This document shows positions 36,121 to 45,928 of a stretch of DNA of 64,000 nucleotides, in pieces (within the stretch, counting starts at the first letter, position 1; every line of letters begins with the position of its first letter). Source of the stretch: Ensifer sp. MPMI2T (lineage in GTDB: Bacteria; Pseudomonadota; Alphaproteobacteria; Rhizobiales; Rhizobiaceae). Location of the stretch: positions 124,001 to 188,000 of the forward strand of contig NZ_SRXN01000007.1 of NCBI RefSeq assembly GCF_004827385.1. Direction: 5' to 3'. The position numbers were made by a program, and so were the translations under genes. The notes below the pieces were generated by a model, which was not told the DNA's origin, did no database searches, and saw nothing but the letters and a program-made list of their open reading frames with translations.

Positions 36121-37239
36121 GTGCTTGGTATCATGCGTTCGTTGATGGGCCACGCACACATGCTTAATGCCCAGCAAGAATGGAATTGCATCGCGTTGGA
36201 AACGACTCTGATAGGAAAAAAGGCGGTCGCGAAGAGGCATCCCGCCGGTCAAGGGGTGCTACGCGTCGGCTTCATTCTCGCACGGAGCTTCACGCTCAGC
36301 GCCTTTTCCCTGTTTGCCGATGCCTTGAGGCTTGGCAGCGATGTCGAGGACAAGTCGGGCCGGGTGAACTGCGACTGGGAAGTGCTCGGCAGCACGAGAA
36401 ACTTCGTCATGTCGAGCTGTGGCATCCAGGTGGCGCCCACGGCCTCTCTTCGCCCGCCGACCGAATTCAGCTACATCGCCGTCGTGGGCGGGCGGCTCAA
36501 CGTCGAAGAGCCGATCGACCGGGAAACGATCAACTATCTTCACCGGGCGATGCGGGCGGGCGTGCCGATCATCGGTGTGTGCACGGGAAGCTTCATCCTG
36601 GCCGAGGCGGGAGTGTTGGATGGACACTCCGCGTGCGTCAGCTGGCTGCATCACAATGAATTTCGATCACGCTTCCCCGCGATCGCGGTGACGTCAAAAC
36701 ATATCTTTGTCGAGGACGGCAATGTGATCACCTGCGCCGGCGGCAGCAGCGTCGCCGACCTCGCCACCTACCTGATCCGCAAACATGTCGGCGAGGAAGC
36801 CGAGCGCAACGCGCTCGAAATCATGCAGATCACCCGCCGCCGGGATGCCACGGAAATGCAGACGCGCAATCCGCTCGGCGCGGTCACCGTCCAGGACAAA
36901 CGGATCAGTCTCGCGCTTATGGTGATGGAGCAGCATCTTGAAGACATCATCGGCATAGACGATGTGGCGAATGCGCTCGGCATATCGCGCAGGCAACTCG
37001 AACGCCTGTTCCAGAACGAGCTCGGCGCCACCCCGGTTTCGGTCTATCTGAAACTTCGCCTCGACGCCGCGATGCGACTGGTTGCGTCCACCGAAAAACC
37101 GTTGATCGACATTGCGCTGGAAACCGGCTTCGAGAACGTGTCTCACTTCATCCGCAAGTTCAGAGAGGCGTTTTCCCTTACCCCCGGCGCGGCGCGCAAG
37201 CAACTTGCGGCAGCAAGGCGCCAGGCTTCTGGCCGCTGA
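36121..37239 (+). CDS. GlxA-family AraC-type transcriptional regulator
   Basis: A 372-aa regulator with an N-terminal DJ-1/PfpI-like amidotransferase domain (residues about 45-220, nucleophile-elbow region IGVCTGSFILAEAGVLDGHS) and a C-terminal double AraC helix-turn-helix (DVANALGISRRQLERLFQNE; LIDIALETGFENVSHFIRKF). Relatives such as GbdR, ArgR and CdhR sense quaternary amines or amino acids, but the ligand here is unknown. The GTG start at 36121 is uncertain; ATGs at 36133 and 36145 are in frame, and conserved sequence begins only near residue 47. Confidence 0.88.
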   Translation: MLGIMRSLMGHAHMLNAQQEWNCIALETTLIGKKAVAKRHPAGQGVLRVGFILARSFTLSAFSLFADALRLGSDVEDKSGRVNCDWEVLGSTRNFVMSSCGIQVAPTASLRPPTEFSYIAVVGGRLNVEEPIDRETINYLHRAMRAGVPIIGVCTGSFILAEAGVLDGHSACVSWLHHNEFRSRFPAIAVTSKHIFVEDGNVITCAGGSSVADLATYLIRKHVGEEAERNALEIMQITRRRDATEMQTRNPLGAVTVQDKRISLALMVMEQHLEDIIGIDDVANALGISRRQLERLFQNELGATPVSVYLKLRLDAAMRLVASTEKPLIDIALETGFENVSHFIRKFREAFSLTPGAARKQLAAARRQASGR

Positions 37240-37270
37240 TTGCGTCAACTCCAATCCGAACGGAATTGCT

Positions 37271-37561
37271 CTAGACGAAAAGCAAGATGGCGGCACCGAT
37301 TGCCATCAGAACCAAACCGGGCCAGTTTTGCGCCAGCCCGAGAAAGCGCAAGCCCTGTCGCTCCGGTTCGAGCGTCGGTCCGGTTCCACCCTGGTCAATT
37401 CCGTCCTGGGAAGGGGGTGACGGCTTGCTCAAATTTCGACGGCCGAGCGCCGCCCACGCCATGAAGAGCATGCCGCAGACAAACAGTAACGCACCGAGCA
37501 ATGTTGCCCACACGCGCGCCTCCTCTGCGTTCGTCGTCAACAGAAGCACCGCGCGCCCCAT
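37271..37561 (-). CDS. Hypothetical two-helix membrane protein
   Basis: A 96-aa protein with two hydrophobic helices (ATLLGALLFVCGMLFMAWAA and WPGLVLMAIGAAILLFV) joined by a charged Pro/Gly linker. No family recognised. It is convergent with the GlxA-type regulator gene, ending 31 bp from it. Gene call rests on the sensible membrane topology and absence of an alternative frame. Confidence 0.55.
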   Translation of the reverse strand: MGRAVLLLTTNAEEARVWATLLGALLFVCGMLFMAWAALGRRNLSKPSPPSQDGIDQGGTGPTLEPERQGLRFLGLAQNWPGLVLMAIGAAILLFV

Positions 37562-37606
37562 CAGACGCGCGAAAGCCTCTGTCTATGCGCCGCGAGATGT
37601 TACCGG

Positions 37607-37795
37607 TCAGCGCACGCGGCTTTGGGGCCGAACGATGTTCATCTGCAACTCGTGGCTCGACGCATACTTGCCGAGGACTTTGATCAGGCGCTTTTCCTCG
37701 GCCTTATGTATGCCCGTCCGCCTGCAATATTCCGCCACGTCCCAAACATGCTTAGCCCGAGACTTGTCGAGCGTTCTGATATCAGCATGCGTCAT
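37607..37795 (-). CDS. Small DUF3606-like protein
   Basis: A 62-aa protein with the pattern AKHVWDVAEYCRRTGIHKAE then EKRLIKVLGKYASSHEL, similar to the W-x6-G-x-s-x-x-E-L-x-x-A-V-x-x-V-G arrangement of DUF3606 proteins common in rhizobia. A strong ribosome site GGGAGG precedes the ATG, which supports it as a real gene. Function unknown. Confidence 0.6.
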   Translation of the reverse strand: MTHADIRTLDKSRAKHVWDVAEYCRRTGIHKAEEKRLIKVLGKYASSHELQMNIVRPQSRVR

Positions 37796-38008
37796 GCTTC
37801 GCCTCCCGGATAACCTTCAAAGAACGCCGGTAGCGGGGTTTGGTTCCACGGGGCGCGGGAACTGTGTCGATGTAGCAGAAGGTCACGCCGACAAGTGCGT
37901 ACCCTCGCTTGGGTCTTAGGCTCCGCTGTCATAGGCATGTCATCTAACGGTGATGTTTATCCGGTGCCTGAGTTCGTCGGAATGGCGCCGCGACTCGTCG
38001 CTGGGTAG

Positions 38009-39169
38009 ATGATGCTGAATTTTTTCGTCGCCGCCGGTGCGTTCCTCGCTATCAATGTGTTGAGCCTGATGATTGCCGGCTGGCGTATCTGGCCCCGTCT
38101 CAGCGCTCAGCCCGAGACGCTGCACCGACCTCCTGTTTCTGTCGTGATCCCGCTTTGCGGCCGCGAGGAATTTTCCCGAGAAACGCTCGAGAGCGCGTTT
38201 CGGTTGGATTGGCCCGACTACGAAATCATCTTCTGCGTCGCCGACGCAGAAGATGCCGTGATCCCGCTGATCGAGGAAGTGCGTGGTCGCCACCCGGCTA
38301 TGACAGCAACAGTTTTTCTCGGTGACGACCGGATCAGCGCCAATCCCAAGCTGAACAACTGCGTCAAAGGCTGGAATGCGGCTTCGCATGAATGGGTGGT
38401 TCTCGCCGATTCGAACGTCCTGATGCCCACCGATTATCTCATTCGCCTGATGGCGGCGTGGCGGCAGGATACCGGGCTCGTATGCTCGACCCCGCTTGGT
38501 TCACGCCCGCATGGATTTTGGGCGGAGGTTGAATGTGCGTTCCTCAATGCCCATCAGGCGCGGTGGCAATACGCCGGCGAAGCCCTTGGATTCGGGTTTG
38601 CGCAGGGCAAGAGCATGCTCTGGCGCAAAAGCATGCTGGACGCCCACGGCGGCATCCAGGCGCTGGCGTCGCAGATCGCCGAGGACGCGGCCGCAACGAA
38701 ACTGGTGAGAAGCCTCGGCTTGAAAGTGCACCTGGTTTCCTCACCGTTCGAACAGCCATTGGGAACCAGGACCTTTCGCGAGGTCTGGGCGCGACAGTGC
38801 CGCTGGGCAAGGCTTCGGCGCGTTACCTTTCCTCACTTCTACTCGCCGGAAATCCTGCTCGGCCTGATGCCGCCACTTCTGCTGTCGCTGGTCGCCGCTT
38901 TCGTTGCAGGCCGCAGCCCGTTGGCCATCACTGGTTTTGTCGTCGGTGCTGCCTATTTGCCGGAAATCGCCCTCGCCTACCGGAAGAACTGGCACATTTC
39001 CCGATGGTCGCTCATCGCCATGTTCACGCGCGATGCATTGCTTCCGATCATATGGGTTCGAGGCTGGCTGGCGGGCAACGCCGATTGGCGAGGCAACAGG
39101 ATGTCGATCGGCTCGCATGAGTCCCGGCTCGAAACAACTGCGCCTCGGCCGCTCGCGAGCACCTCGTAA
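38009..39169 (+). CDS. Ceramide-glucosyltransferase-like GT2/GT21 glycosyltransferase
   Basis: A 386-aa membrane glycosyltransferase with an N-terminal anchor (residues about 2-25), the nucleotide-sugar domain PPVSVVIPLCGREEFSRETL, a D1 motif VLADSNVLM, the D3-like QIAEDAAATKLV and the (Q/R)xxRW-type motif ARQCRWARLRR, followed by two or three C-terminal helices. This arrangement is that of GT21 ceramide glucosyltransferases, known in a few alphaproteobacteria including rhizobia. The acceptor lipid cannot be fixed from sequence; hopanoid-related HpnI is an alternative. Confidence 0.75.
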   Translation: MMLNFFVAAGAFLAINVLSLMIAGWRIWPRLSAQPETLHRPPVSVVIPLCGREEFSRETLESAFRLDWPDYEIIFCVADAEDAVIPLIEEVRGRHPAMTATVFLGDDRISANPKLNNCVKGWNAASHEWVVLADSNVLMPTDYLIRLMAAWRQDTGLVCSTPLGSRPHGFWAEVECAFLNAHQARWQYAGEALGFGFAQGKSMLWRKSMLDAHGGIQALASQIAEDAAATKLVRSLGLKVHLVSSPFEQPLGTRTFREVWARQCRWARLRRVTFPHFYSPEILLGLMPPLLLSLVAAFVAGRSPLAITGFVVGAAYLPEIALAYRKNWHISRWSLIAMFTRDALLPIIWVRGWLAGNADWRGNRMSIGSHESRLETTAPRPLASTS

Positions 39170-39373
39170 TAGCCTCGGCCATTTCCTCAGCGATACCCCA
39201 TGCCGGTGCGGCGCCACTAGGTGCTCGCCAAGTTGGCAATCGAGTCGCTCGACCAGGGAGTTCTGGACGACCGAGCCAGCAAATCGCGAACAAAAGTCCA
39301 ACTTTTACGGGAATGTGGGATTTCCGGACGTGCGGGCCAAAACAGAAAGGAAATCTCTGACTGATTTCAGAAA

Positions 39374-39449
39374 TGGTGCCCGGAGGCGGATTCGAACCAC
39401 CGACACGCGGATTTTCAATCCGCTGCTCTACCAACTGAGCTATCCGGGC
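39374..39449 (-). tRNA. tRNA-Phe (GAA)
   Basis: Read on the minus strand, 76 nt starting GCCCGGATAGCTCAGTTGGT, with anticodon loop TTGAAAA inside the stem GCGGA/TCCGC, T loop GGTTCGAATCC and encoded 3' CCA. The acceptor stem GCCCGGA/TCCGGGC is perfect. Confidence 0.97.
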
Positions 39450-39745
39450 ATCCTGCCTTTGACGGCAATGACTCTCTTCAGAGCCATAGGGGCGATGTGT
39501 TCGCCCCGGAAGCGAGCGGGGTTATAACATCTTGTTCGGCCGTGTCCAGCACCAAATGAGTCTTTTTTGAAAGGAATTTAGCGTGCGGTGGAAAAGGCAA
39601 AAAAGTTAAGACTATTCAGCAGGATCGTGCCGGATCGGCAACGATTTCGGAGCGCGTCACGCCAAAATCGAAGGGGTTCTTCTGCCGCGGGGAACACGTA
39701 AGATGCCGCCGAAATCGGAGCACGGACCGGACGCATCAAAAGGCA

Positions 39746-39955
39746 TCAGCGATCCTCGTCGTCCGCCTTCGACTCGTCATCGGCGACCGGAATCGCATAG
39801 GAACCGGAAAGCCAGCGATTGAGGTCGACGTTGCGGCAGCGCTCGGAACAGAACGGATAATGCTCGCGAACGGACGGGCGGCCGCATTCCGGACAGGGCC
39901 GCGTCGCGCGCAGAGGTTCGACATTCGAACCGCTCTTCTTGCCTTTGCCGCTCAA
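39746..39955 (-). CDS. yacG: DNA gyrase inhibitor / zinc-binding protein YacG
   Basis: A 69-aa zinc protein with CPEC (RPCPECGRPSVREHYPFCSE) and a second pair CSERC, followed by NVDLNRWLSGSYAIPV, the YacG signature. YacG inhibits DNA gyrase by binding GyrB in E. coli. It follows maf by 6 bp in the same direction, the usual rhizobial order infA-maf-yacG. The 296 bp between it and tRNA-Phe contain no supported gene. Confidence 0.92.
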   Translation of the reverse strand: MSGKGKKSGSNVEPLRATRPCPECGRPSVREHYPFCSERCRNVDLNRWLSGSYAIPVADDESKADDEDR

Positions 39956-39961
39956 TTCTCT

Positions 39962-40582
39962 TCAGCCTTCCAGCCAGCGATTGTGCACGTCATATCCTTC
40001 ACCGACGAGAAGATTGACGGTTTCGTAGAGCGGTAAGCCTACCACATTGGTGTAGGAACCGACGAGCTTGACGACAAAACTGCCGGCAATGCCCTGGATA
40101 GCATAGCCACCCGCCTTGCCGCGCCATTGGCCTGAGGCCAGGTAGCTTTCGATGTCGTGGCCGGAAAGACGCTTGAAGCGCACCTTGGTATCAATGACCT
40201 TCTGGCGGATGGTGCGGTCCGGGGTGACGAGGCAAATGCCGGTATAGACGCGATGGCTGCGGCCGGACAGAAGATGCAACGCGCTCGATGCCTCGCTCAC
40301 CAGCTCCGGCTTCGGCAGAATGCGGCGGCCAACGCAAACGACGGTGTCGGCGGCGAGAATGTAGCTGCCGTCCCAGCCCGGCTCTCCCTTGATCGCGGCC
40401 AGTGCCGCTTTTGCCTTTTCGGCCGACAGGCGCCTTGCCAAAGAGCGCGGATGTTCCGCACGCTTCGGTGTCTCATCGAGATCCATCGGCAGCAGGCGCG
40501 CAGGCTCGATGCCCGCCTGCGCCAGAAGTTCCACACGACGCGGCGATCCGGACGCCAGTATCAGTTTTTGGTTCACTGCCAT
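39962..40582 (-). CDS. maf: Maf/YceF-family nucleoside triphosphate pyrophosphatase
   Basis: A 206-aa house-cleaning enzyme. It shows the start [19 protein letters not shown] (SxSPRR motif), the DETP segment, [10 protein letters not shown], and [18 protein letters not shown] with the catalytic Asp. Maf proteins hydrolyse non-canonical NTPs such as dTTP/UTP or modified bases. It lies 49 bp after infA. Confidence 0.93.
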   Translation of the reverse strand: MAVNQKLILASGSPRRVELLAQAGIEPARLLPMDLDETPKRAEHPRSLARRLSAEKAKAALAAIKGEPGWDGSYILAADTVVCVGRRILPKPELVSEASSALHLLSGRSHRVYTGICLVTPDRTIRQKVIDTKVRFKRLSGHDIESYLASGQWRGKAGGYAIQGIAGSFVVKLVGSYTNVVGLPLYETVNLLVGEGYDVHNRWLEG

Positions 40583-40631
40583 CGAAGCGAGCCGTCATTT
40601 CCCGGTTGGTAAGCGCTGCCGTCGCCGGGAC

Positions 40632-40850
40632 CTACTTGAAGCGGTAGGTGATGCGGCCCTTCGTCAGATCGTAGGGGGTCATTTCGACGAGCACCTTGTC
40701 GCCCGCGAGAACGCGGATGCGGTTCTTGCGCATACGGCCGGCCGTATGGGCGATAATCTCATGCTCGTTTTCAAGCTTCACGCGGAAGGTCGCGTTGGGA
40801 AGCAATTCGGTGACCACGCCCGGAAATTCAAGGACTTCTTCTTTCGCCAT
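40632..40850 (-). CDS. infA: Translation initiation factor IF-1
   Basis: A 72-aa OB-fold protein, [20 protein letters not shown] through [20 protein letters not shown] and ending GRITYRFK. Every landmark of bacterial IF-1 is present and the length is exact. It binds the A site of the 30S subunit during initiation. Confidence 0.97.
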   Translation of the reverse strand: MAKEEVLEFPGVVTELLPNATFRVKLENEHEIIAHTAGRMRKNRIRVLAGDKVLVEMTPYDLTKGRITYRFK

Positions 40851-41039
40851 GCAGGATTGTTCTTTCTCGTGTTCATTCTGGATGCGCTACGCATCCGAGA
40901 AAAATTTGCCGGAAACTACACAATCGGGGAGGATTTGTGAACCGCTTTGATCCGGCTTTTTCAGCAATTGTACGCCATGCTTCCTCAATCGGCATCTGTG
41001 CCGTTCGCCCTTGGACGGAACGGCAATGCTTTTTGAGAG

Positions 41040-41510
41040 TTAAGCCTCCTTGCGGCGCACGTGCTCGACAGCCAAACGGCTGGCGATCAGCGTCGCCAAA
41101 TGATCGCGAACAGAGCGATAGGCCGCGACGATCTGCTCCCGCGTTCCCGTCGCAACCGTCGGATCCGGTGTCGGCCAATAGACGACGTCGACGGCCATCG
41201 ACCGGGTCAATTCAAGCGCCACGTGGTGGGCCTCCGGCGCGAGCGTCACGATGATGTCGAAATAATCGTCCTCGAGCTCATCGAGCGTGCGCGGCTGGTG
41301 GCGGTCGATCGTCAGCCCGATTTCGGCGAGAACCACATCGACGAAGGGATCTCGCTCGCCATGCCGCACGCCGGCGGATGCGACGTAAGTCCCCTTCGGC
41401 AGCGTTGCCTTGGCGAGCGCTTCGGCCATCGGCGAGCGGATGGCGTTCATGCCGCACATGAAGAGAACCGAGCGGAGCGATTTCGATTGCGGTAAGGCGG
41501 TACCGGTCAT
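41040..41510 (-). CDS. Low-molecular-weight phosphatase family (ArsC-like) protein
   Basis: A 156-aa protein with the P-loop-like VLFMCGMNAIRSPMAEALAK, which resembles the CxxxxxRS motif of low-molecular-weight protein tyrosine phosphatases and thioredoxin-coupled arsenate reductases, and the WPTPDPT region near the C-terminus with the acidic residue. The active-site loop reads C-G-M-N-A-I-R-S, one variant of C-x5-R-S. It starts 10 bp after the UPF0262 gene in the conserved order hisD-UPF0262-phosphatase-infA. Substrate unknown. Confidence 0.82.
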   Translation of the reverse strand: MTGTALPQSKSLRSVLFMCGMNAIRSPMAEALAKATLPKGTYVASAGVRHGERDPFVDVVLAEIGLTIDRHQPRTLDELEDDYFDIIVTLAPEAHHVALELTRSMAVDVVYWPTPDPTVATGTREQIVAAYRSVRDHLATLIASRLAVEHVRRKEA

Positions 41511-41520
41511 ATCGCCCCCG

Positions 41521-41997
41521 TCAACCACGCCAATAGAGCACACAGACCAGCGTGAAGAGCCGCCGCGCCGTGTCGAAGTCCAGCCTGATCTTGCCGGACA
41601 GACGATCCATGAGCGTCTGCGACCCCTCATTGTGAATACCGCGGCGGCCCATGTCGATCGCCTCGATCTGGCTCGGCGTCGCCGATCGGATCGCGGCGTA
41701 ATAGCTCTCGCAGATCATGAAATAGTCCTTCACGATCCGCCGGAAGGGCGTCAGCGACAGGATGTGCGTGGCGACATCCTCCCCGCCATCCGTCGAGATC
41801 GCGAAGACGAGCTTCGAGTCAACCAGCGAAAGCTTCAGCCGATAAGGACCACCCGGGTGCCCCACGGGTTCGAAGAGATTTTCCTCGAGCAGATCGAAGA
41901 TCGCAACCGCGCGCTCGTGCTCCACGTCGGGGGTCGAGCGGCCGATCGTTTCGTCCAGCACGACATCGCAGAGGCGCAGGTTGCGATCGGCCTTCAT
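41521..41997 (-). CDS. UPF0262 family protein
   Basis: A 158-aa soluble protein starting [20 protein letters not shown] with the family stretches [20 protein letters not shown] and [23 protein letters not shown]0262 is restricted to alphaproteobacteria and is almost always next to hisD; function unknown. It overlaps hisD by 4 bp. Confidence 0.9.
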   Translation of the reverse strand: MKADRNLRLCDVVLDETIGRSTPDVEHERAVAIFDLLEENLFEPVGHPGGPYRLKLSLVDSKLVFAISTDGGEDVATHILSLTPFRRIVKDYFMICESYYAAIRSATPSQIEAIDMGRRGIHNEGSQTLMDRLSGKIRLDFDTARRLFTLVCVLYWRG

Positions 41998-43298
41998 CCC
42001 TCGTCCCCGAGATTGAGACGAATGGCGACGGAGCGCGCATGGGCCTCGAGGCCTTCCGACCGTGCGAGCGCAATGGCCGCCGGACCGAGCGTGCGCAACT
42101 GATCAGCACCGAGTCGCAGAATCGACGTCCGCTTCATGTAGTCGAGCACGCCGAGGCCAGACGAGAAGCGTGCCGAACGCGCCGTCGGCAACACATGGTT
42201 GGAGCCGCCGACATAGTCGCCGATAACCTCCGGCGTATGGCGACCGATGAAGATGGCACCGGCATTGCGGATCTTCGGGACCATCGCATCCGCATCCGCC
42301 ATCGCCAGTTCCAGGTGCTCGGCGGCGATGCGGTTGGCGAGCGGCACCGCCTTCTCGAGATCCGGAACCTCGATGATGGCGCCGAAATCGCGCCAGCTTG
42401 CGGCCGCGGTTTCGGCGCGCGGCAACGTCTTCAACTGCCGTTCGACCGCTGCCTCGACCGCGCCCCCGAAGGCCGGATCATCGGTAATGAGGATCGCCTG
42501 CGCACCGGGATCATGCTCGGCCTGCGCCAGGAGGTCGGCGGCGATCCAGTCCGGGTCATTGCTGTTGTCGGCGATCACCAGCACTTCCGACGGACCGGCG
42601 ATCATGTCGATGCCGACGGTGCCGAAAACCTGACGCTTGGCCGCCGCGACATAGGCATTGCCAGGACCGACGATCTTGGCCACCGGCGCGATCGTCTCGG
42701 TACCATAGGCAAGTGCGGCAACCGCCTGGGCGCCGCCGATACGGTAGATTTCCTCCACACCGGCGAGACGCGCGGCCGCAAGCACGGCCGGATTGATCGC
42801 GCCGCCGCTTGCGGGCACGACCATGACGATGCGCGGCACGCCGGCCACCTTGGCAGGCAGTGCATTCATGAGGACCGAGCTCGGATAGCTTGCCGTGCCG
42901 CCCGGCACGTAGAGCCCGACCGCGTCGATCGCCGTCCAGCGCGAGCCGAGCCCAACGCCCATCGCGTCTTCGTAGATATCGTCTTTCGGCAATTGCCGGC
43001 GGTGATGCGCCTCGACCCGGGTTGCGGCAACCTTCAAAGCGCCTAGGACCTCGGGCTCGACCGCGTCGATCGCGGCATCGATTTCGGCCGCGCTGACAGC
43101 CATGGCGGTCGTACCGAAATCGACGCCGTCAAAGCGAGCCGAGTATTCGGACAACGCCGCGTCGCCCCGGCCGCGAACATCGTCGATGATGGCGCGAACG
43201 GCGGCATTGACGTCTTCCGAAACTTCCCGCTTGGTTGTCAAAAACGCGGCAAATGCCTGTTCGAAGCCGCTGTCGAGATAGTTCAGCCTGATTGCCAA
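41994..43298 (-). CDS. hisD: Histidinol dehydrogenase HisD
   Basis: A 434-aa zinc enzyme that performs the two terminal oxidations of histidine synthesis. Landmarks are [20 protein letters not shown], the [20 protein letters not shown] segment, [20 protein letters not shown], the metal and base residues in [12 protein letters not shown], and the end [20 protein letters not shown]. It is the head of hisD-UPF0262-phosphatase on the minus strand and follows the DUF2948 gene by 36 bp. Confidence 0.97.
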   Translation of the reverse strand: MAIRLNYLDSGFEQAFAAFLTTKREVSEDVNAAVRAIIDDVRGRGDAALSEYSARFDGVDFGTTAMAVSAAEIDAAIDAVEPEVLGALKVAATRVEAHHRRQLPKDDIYEDAMGVGLGSRWTAIDAVGLYVPGGTASYPSSVLMNALPAKVAGVPRIVMVVPASGGAINPAVLAAARLAGVEEIYRIGGAQAVAALAYGTETIAPVAKIVGPGNAYVAAAKRQVFGTVGIDMIAGPSEVLVIADNSNDPDWIAADLLAQAEHDPGAQAILITDDPAFGGAVEAAVERQLKTLPRAETAAASWRDFGAIIEVPDLEKAVPLANRIAAEHLELAMADADAMVPKIRNAGAIFIGRHTPEVIGDYVGGSNHVLPTARSARFSSGLGVLDYMKRTSILRLGADQLRTLGPAAIALARSEGLEAHARSVAIRLNLGDEG

Positions 43299-43334
43299 TG
43301 CGAGATATCCTTCTGGTGATGACCGGTCAGGTGC

Positions 43335-43775
43335 TCAGGCGCCTTCGGGATGCCGGGGTCTGAACGCGGTTTCCCACGCCCCGCCCGTGTCGGCAAGCTG
43401 TACCTCGATACATTCCACATCGAGCACGATCGATGCCTCGCCGGCGAGCACCAGTTCGATCGCACCTTCCGGCCCTTCGCCCTTGATGGAGAAACGCAGT
43501 GCCAGGAGGTCGAGAACCGCTTCTGCATCTCCCCGGTCGAAACCGAGCGAACGCACTGCGACCACGCGCTTGAACGAGAGCACGGCCCGGCGCCGCTCGA
43601 AACTGCGGCGCTTGCCGTCGGCGTTTTCCCAGACGAACCGGTTAATGACCAGGGAAAGCTGACCACGGCGGGCGTCATAAGAAATGCCCGCCACCTTGAA
43701 GACTGCGTCCTGCACATGCGCGGAAACGACGCCAAGGTCTTCCTCGTCGAGTGCCAGCAGCTTCAGAGCATCCAT
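43335..43775 (-). CDS. DUF2948 family protein
   Basis: A 146-aa protein: MDALKLLALDEEDLGVVSAH, then the pattern RRGQLSLVINRFVWENADGK and RRRAVLSFKRVVAVRSLGFD. This matches the alphaproteobacterial DUF2948 family, commonly found next to hisD. Start codons at 43775, 43784 and 43802 are in frame; 43775 has AGGA at good spacing and gives the usual family length. Function unknown. Confidence 0.82.
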   Translation of the reverse strand: MDALKLLALDEEDLGVVSAHVQDAVFKVAGISYDARRGQLSLVINRFVWENADGKRRSFERRRAVLSFKRVVAVRSLGFDRGDAEAVLDLLALRFSIKGEGPEGAIELVLAGEASIVLDVECIEVQLADTGGAWETAFRPRHPEGA

Positions 43776-43880
43776 GCGATCCATCCTGTTTTTAGGCGCC
43801 ATATTTTTGCGCCGCAATCGCAATGGACATAAGACGTCGCGCCGGAAACCGCAACGGTTCCGCGCGCATTACGGCGCTGC

Positions 43881-43958
43881 GCGTCCGATCGGACGCACTA
43901 AGGCCGCTGTAGCACTTTGAATTGCTGCATGTTTCCTTAAATCGCCTGCGATTCAAGG
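43881..43958. repeat. Dispersed palindromic repeat between DUF2948 gene and murA
   Basis: A perfect 16-bp palindrome GCGTCCGATCGGACGC (43881-43896) is followed by GCTGTAGCACTTTGAATTGC and an imperfect inverted repeat CCTTAAATCG/CGATTCAAGG (43935-43944, 43949-43958). This combination is typical of a repeat found in many Rhizobium and Sinorhizobium intergenic regions, and the first palindrome resembles the one at 22552-22571. Confidence 0.6.
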
Positions 43959-44033
43959 AATCGTGTAGTGCAGCGGCACGAAAAGGCGCGGGATGCGGTT
44001 TTACGCGCGCGCCCCGCTCCCGCTTTCCCGAAA

Positions 44034-45326
44034 TTAGTCGCTGACGCGTTCCACATGCGCGCCGCAGCGGGTAAGTTTCGCTTCCAAGCGCTCGAAGCCG
44101 CGATCGAGATGGTAGACGCGCGAAACCATGGTTTCGCCCTCGGCAGCAAGCCCGGCAATGACGAGCGAGACGGAGGCGCGCAGATCGGTCGCCATCACCG
44201 GCGCGCCCTTCAACCGGCTCACCCCCTCGATCTTCGCCGTCTGGCCGGACAGCGAGATCTTCGCACCGAGCCGGGCCAGTTCCTGCACATGCATGAAACG
44301 GTTTTCGAAGATCGTTTCCGTGATGTGGGACACACCGCTCGACTTGGTCATCAGCCCCATGAACTGGGCTTGCAGGTCTGTCGGGAAGCCAGGGAACGGA
44401 TCGGTGACGATATCGACGGGCTTGATGCCGGCGCCGTTGCGAACGACGCGAATGCCGCTGTTCGTCTGGCTGATTTCCGCGCCTGCCCGCCGGATCGCTT
44501 CGAGCGCCGTATCAAGAAGTGCGGCGTCGGTATCTTCGAGAATGACGTCGCCGCCAGTCATCGCTACCGCCATGGCGTAGGTGCCGGTCTCGATACGGTC
44601 GGGCAGCACGCGATGGCGGGCGCCGGAAAGAGAGCGCACTCCCTCGATCGTGATCGTGCTCGTGCCCTGACCGCTGATCTTCGCACCCATGGCATTGAGG
44701 CACTTGGCGAGATCGACGACCTCGGGCTCGCGGGCGGCGTTGCCGAGTACCGTGGTCCCGTTGGCAAGCGTCGCGGCCATCATCAACACATGCGTGGCGC
44801 CGACAGAGACCTTCGGGAAAACGTAGCGCCCGCCGATGAGCCCGCCCGCTGGCGCCGTCGCGTTGACGTAACCGCCGTCGATCTCGATATCGGCGCCGAG
44901 CGCCGTCAACCCCTCGATGAAGAGATCGACCGGCCTCGTGCCGATGGCGCAGCCGCCCGGCAGCGACACGCGCGCCTTGCCTTCGCGGGCAAGCAGCGGC
45001 CCGATGACCCAGAAGCTGGCGCGCATCTTCGATACGAGCTCATAGGGCGCGGTGGTGTCGACGATGTTGCGGCTCGTAAAATGGATCGTGCGGGCGTAGC
45101 TTTCGCCCTGGCGCTCGCGCCGGCCGTTGACGGAAATATCGGCGCCATGATTGCCGAGGATGCGGATCAGTTGCTCGACGTCGGCGAGATGCGGAACGTT
45201 TTCCAGCGTCAGCGTATCGTCGGTGAGCAGCGACGCGATCATCAGCGGCAGGGCCGCATTCTTGGCGCCGGAAATGGGAATGACCCCGTGAAGTTCGTTG
45301 CCGCCTACAATCCTGATGCGATCCAT
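44034..45326 (-). CDS. murA: UDP-N-acetylglucosamine 1-carboxyvinyltransferase MurA
   Basis: MurA makes the first committed peptidoglycan precursor. The 430-aa protein has [20 protein letters not shown] at the N-terminus, the catalytic-loop cysteine in [20 protein letters not shown] (Cys present, so fosfomycin sensitivity is expected on family grounds), and [20 protein letters not shown] near the C-terminus. Length is normal. It is downstream of a small basic-protein gene on the same strand. Confidence 0.97.
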   Translation of the reverse strand: MDRIRIVGGNELHGVIPISGAKNAALPLMIASLLTDDTLTLENVPHLADVEQLIRILGNHGADISVNGRRERQGESYARTIHFTSRNIVDTTAPYELVSKMRASFWVIGPLLAREGKARVSLPGGCAIGTRPVDLFIEGLTALGADIEIDGGYVNATAPAGGLIGGRYVFPKVSVGATHVLMMAATLANGTTVLGNAAREPEVVDLAKCLNAMGAKISGQGTSTITIEGVRSLSGARHRVLPDRIETGTYAMAVAMTGGDVILEDTDAALLDTALEAIRRAGAEISQTNSGIRVVRNGAGIKPVDIVTDPFPGFPTDLQAQFMGLMTKSSGVSHITETIFENRFMHVQELARLGAKISLSGQTAKIEGVSRLKGAPVMATDLRASVSLVIAGLAAEGETMVSRVYHLDRGFERLEAKLTRCGAHVERVSD

Positions 45327-45490
45327 GAGGCCTCTTGAACGGGCTCAAGCCCGCCTTTCCATAAATTCAGTGTTGTTTGAAGGCGTCTCTTTATTGGAGA
45401 TGCCGTGAAATTAGAAGTGCGTTGAAATGCGGGCCACGGGAGACCACCGAGAATTTCCTAAGAATTCACGGCAATCGTCCCTATCTCTCT

Positions 45491-45703
45491 CTAATCGTCC
45501 GATTCGTCCGTTTTTGCGGCAGGCAATCCGGATGCCTCGTCGGCGGCGCCTGCGCGGCGCGCTCGCATCTGCTGCTTGCGGCGTTGGAGGTTGTCGCGCA
45601 AGTTCTTTGCGAGCCGCAATCGCTTGGCGTCCGCTTCTGCGGTGCGCCCGGCCTTTGCTGCCTTCTGCGCGCGCTGCTTGTCGTCATCGTCCTGCATGCC
45701 CAT
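45491..45703 (-). CDS. Small charged hypothetical protein upstream of murA
   Basis: A 70-aa protein rich in Lys, Arg and Ala: DDDDKQRAQKAAKAGRTAEA then RLRLAKNLRDNLQRRKQQMR, ending in an acidic tail. Small proteins of this kind with a RLAxNLRxNLxRRK core accompany murA in other rhizobia. No strong ribosome site is visible and the start could be the second Met (45697). Last chromosomal gene before the tRNA-Thr integration site. Confidence 0.6.
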   Translation of the reverse strand: MGMQDDDDKQRAQKAAKAGRTAEADAKRLRLAKNLRDNLQRRKQQMRARRAGAADEASGLPAAKTDESDD

Positions 45704-45853
45704 GCATTAGCGCAAAATCGGGACCTTCGAAAGCATGAGGGCGATTTCTGATGGATCGGGCCAAAAACTTCGAAATGCGGCTTGCGCTCGCCCCAAAGCT
45801 ATGGCAATAGGCGCCTCGCTTGATGCGGCTTGTCACAAACCGGCCGCCGGATT

Positions 45854-45928
45854 GCTGCTATAGCTCAGGGGTAGAGCACTCCCTTGGTAAGGGAGAGGCC
45901 GAGAGTTCAAATCTCTCTAGCAGCACCA
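45854..45928 (+). tRNA. tRNA-Thr (GGT anticodon), prophage attachment site
   Basis: A 75-nt tRNA starting GCTGCTATAGCTCAGGGGTA, anticodon stem CTCCC/GGGAG with loop TTGGTAA (anticodon GGT), T-arm GAGAGTTCAAATCTCTC and encoded CCA. The 7-bp acceptor stem GCTGCTA/TAGCAGC is perfect. Phage sequence begins directly after it, so its 3' part is the likely attL core. Confidence 0.96.

Noticed and set aside
43968..45338. 456-aa plus-strand frame opposite murA
   Set aside because: Antisense shadow of murA, with typical RDH-rich composition.
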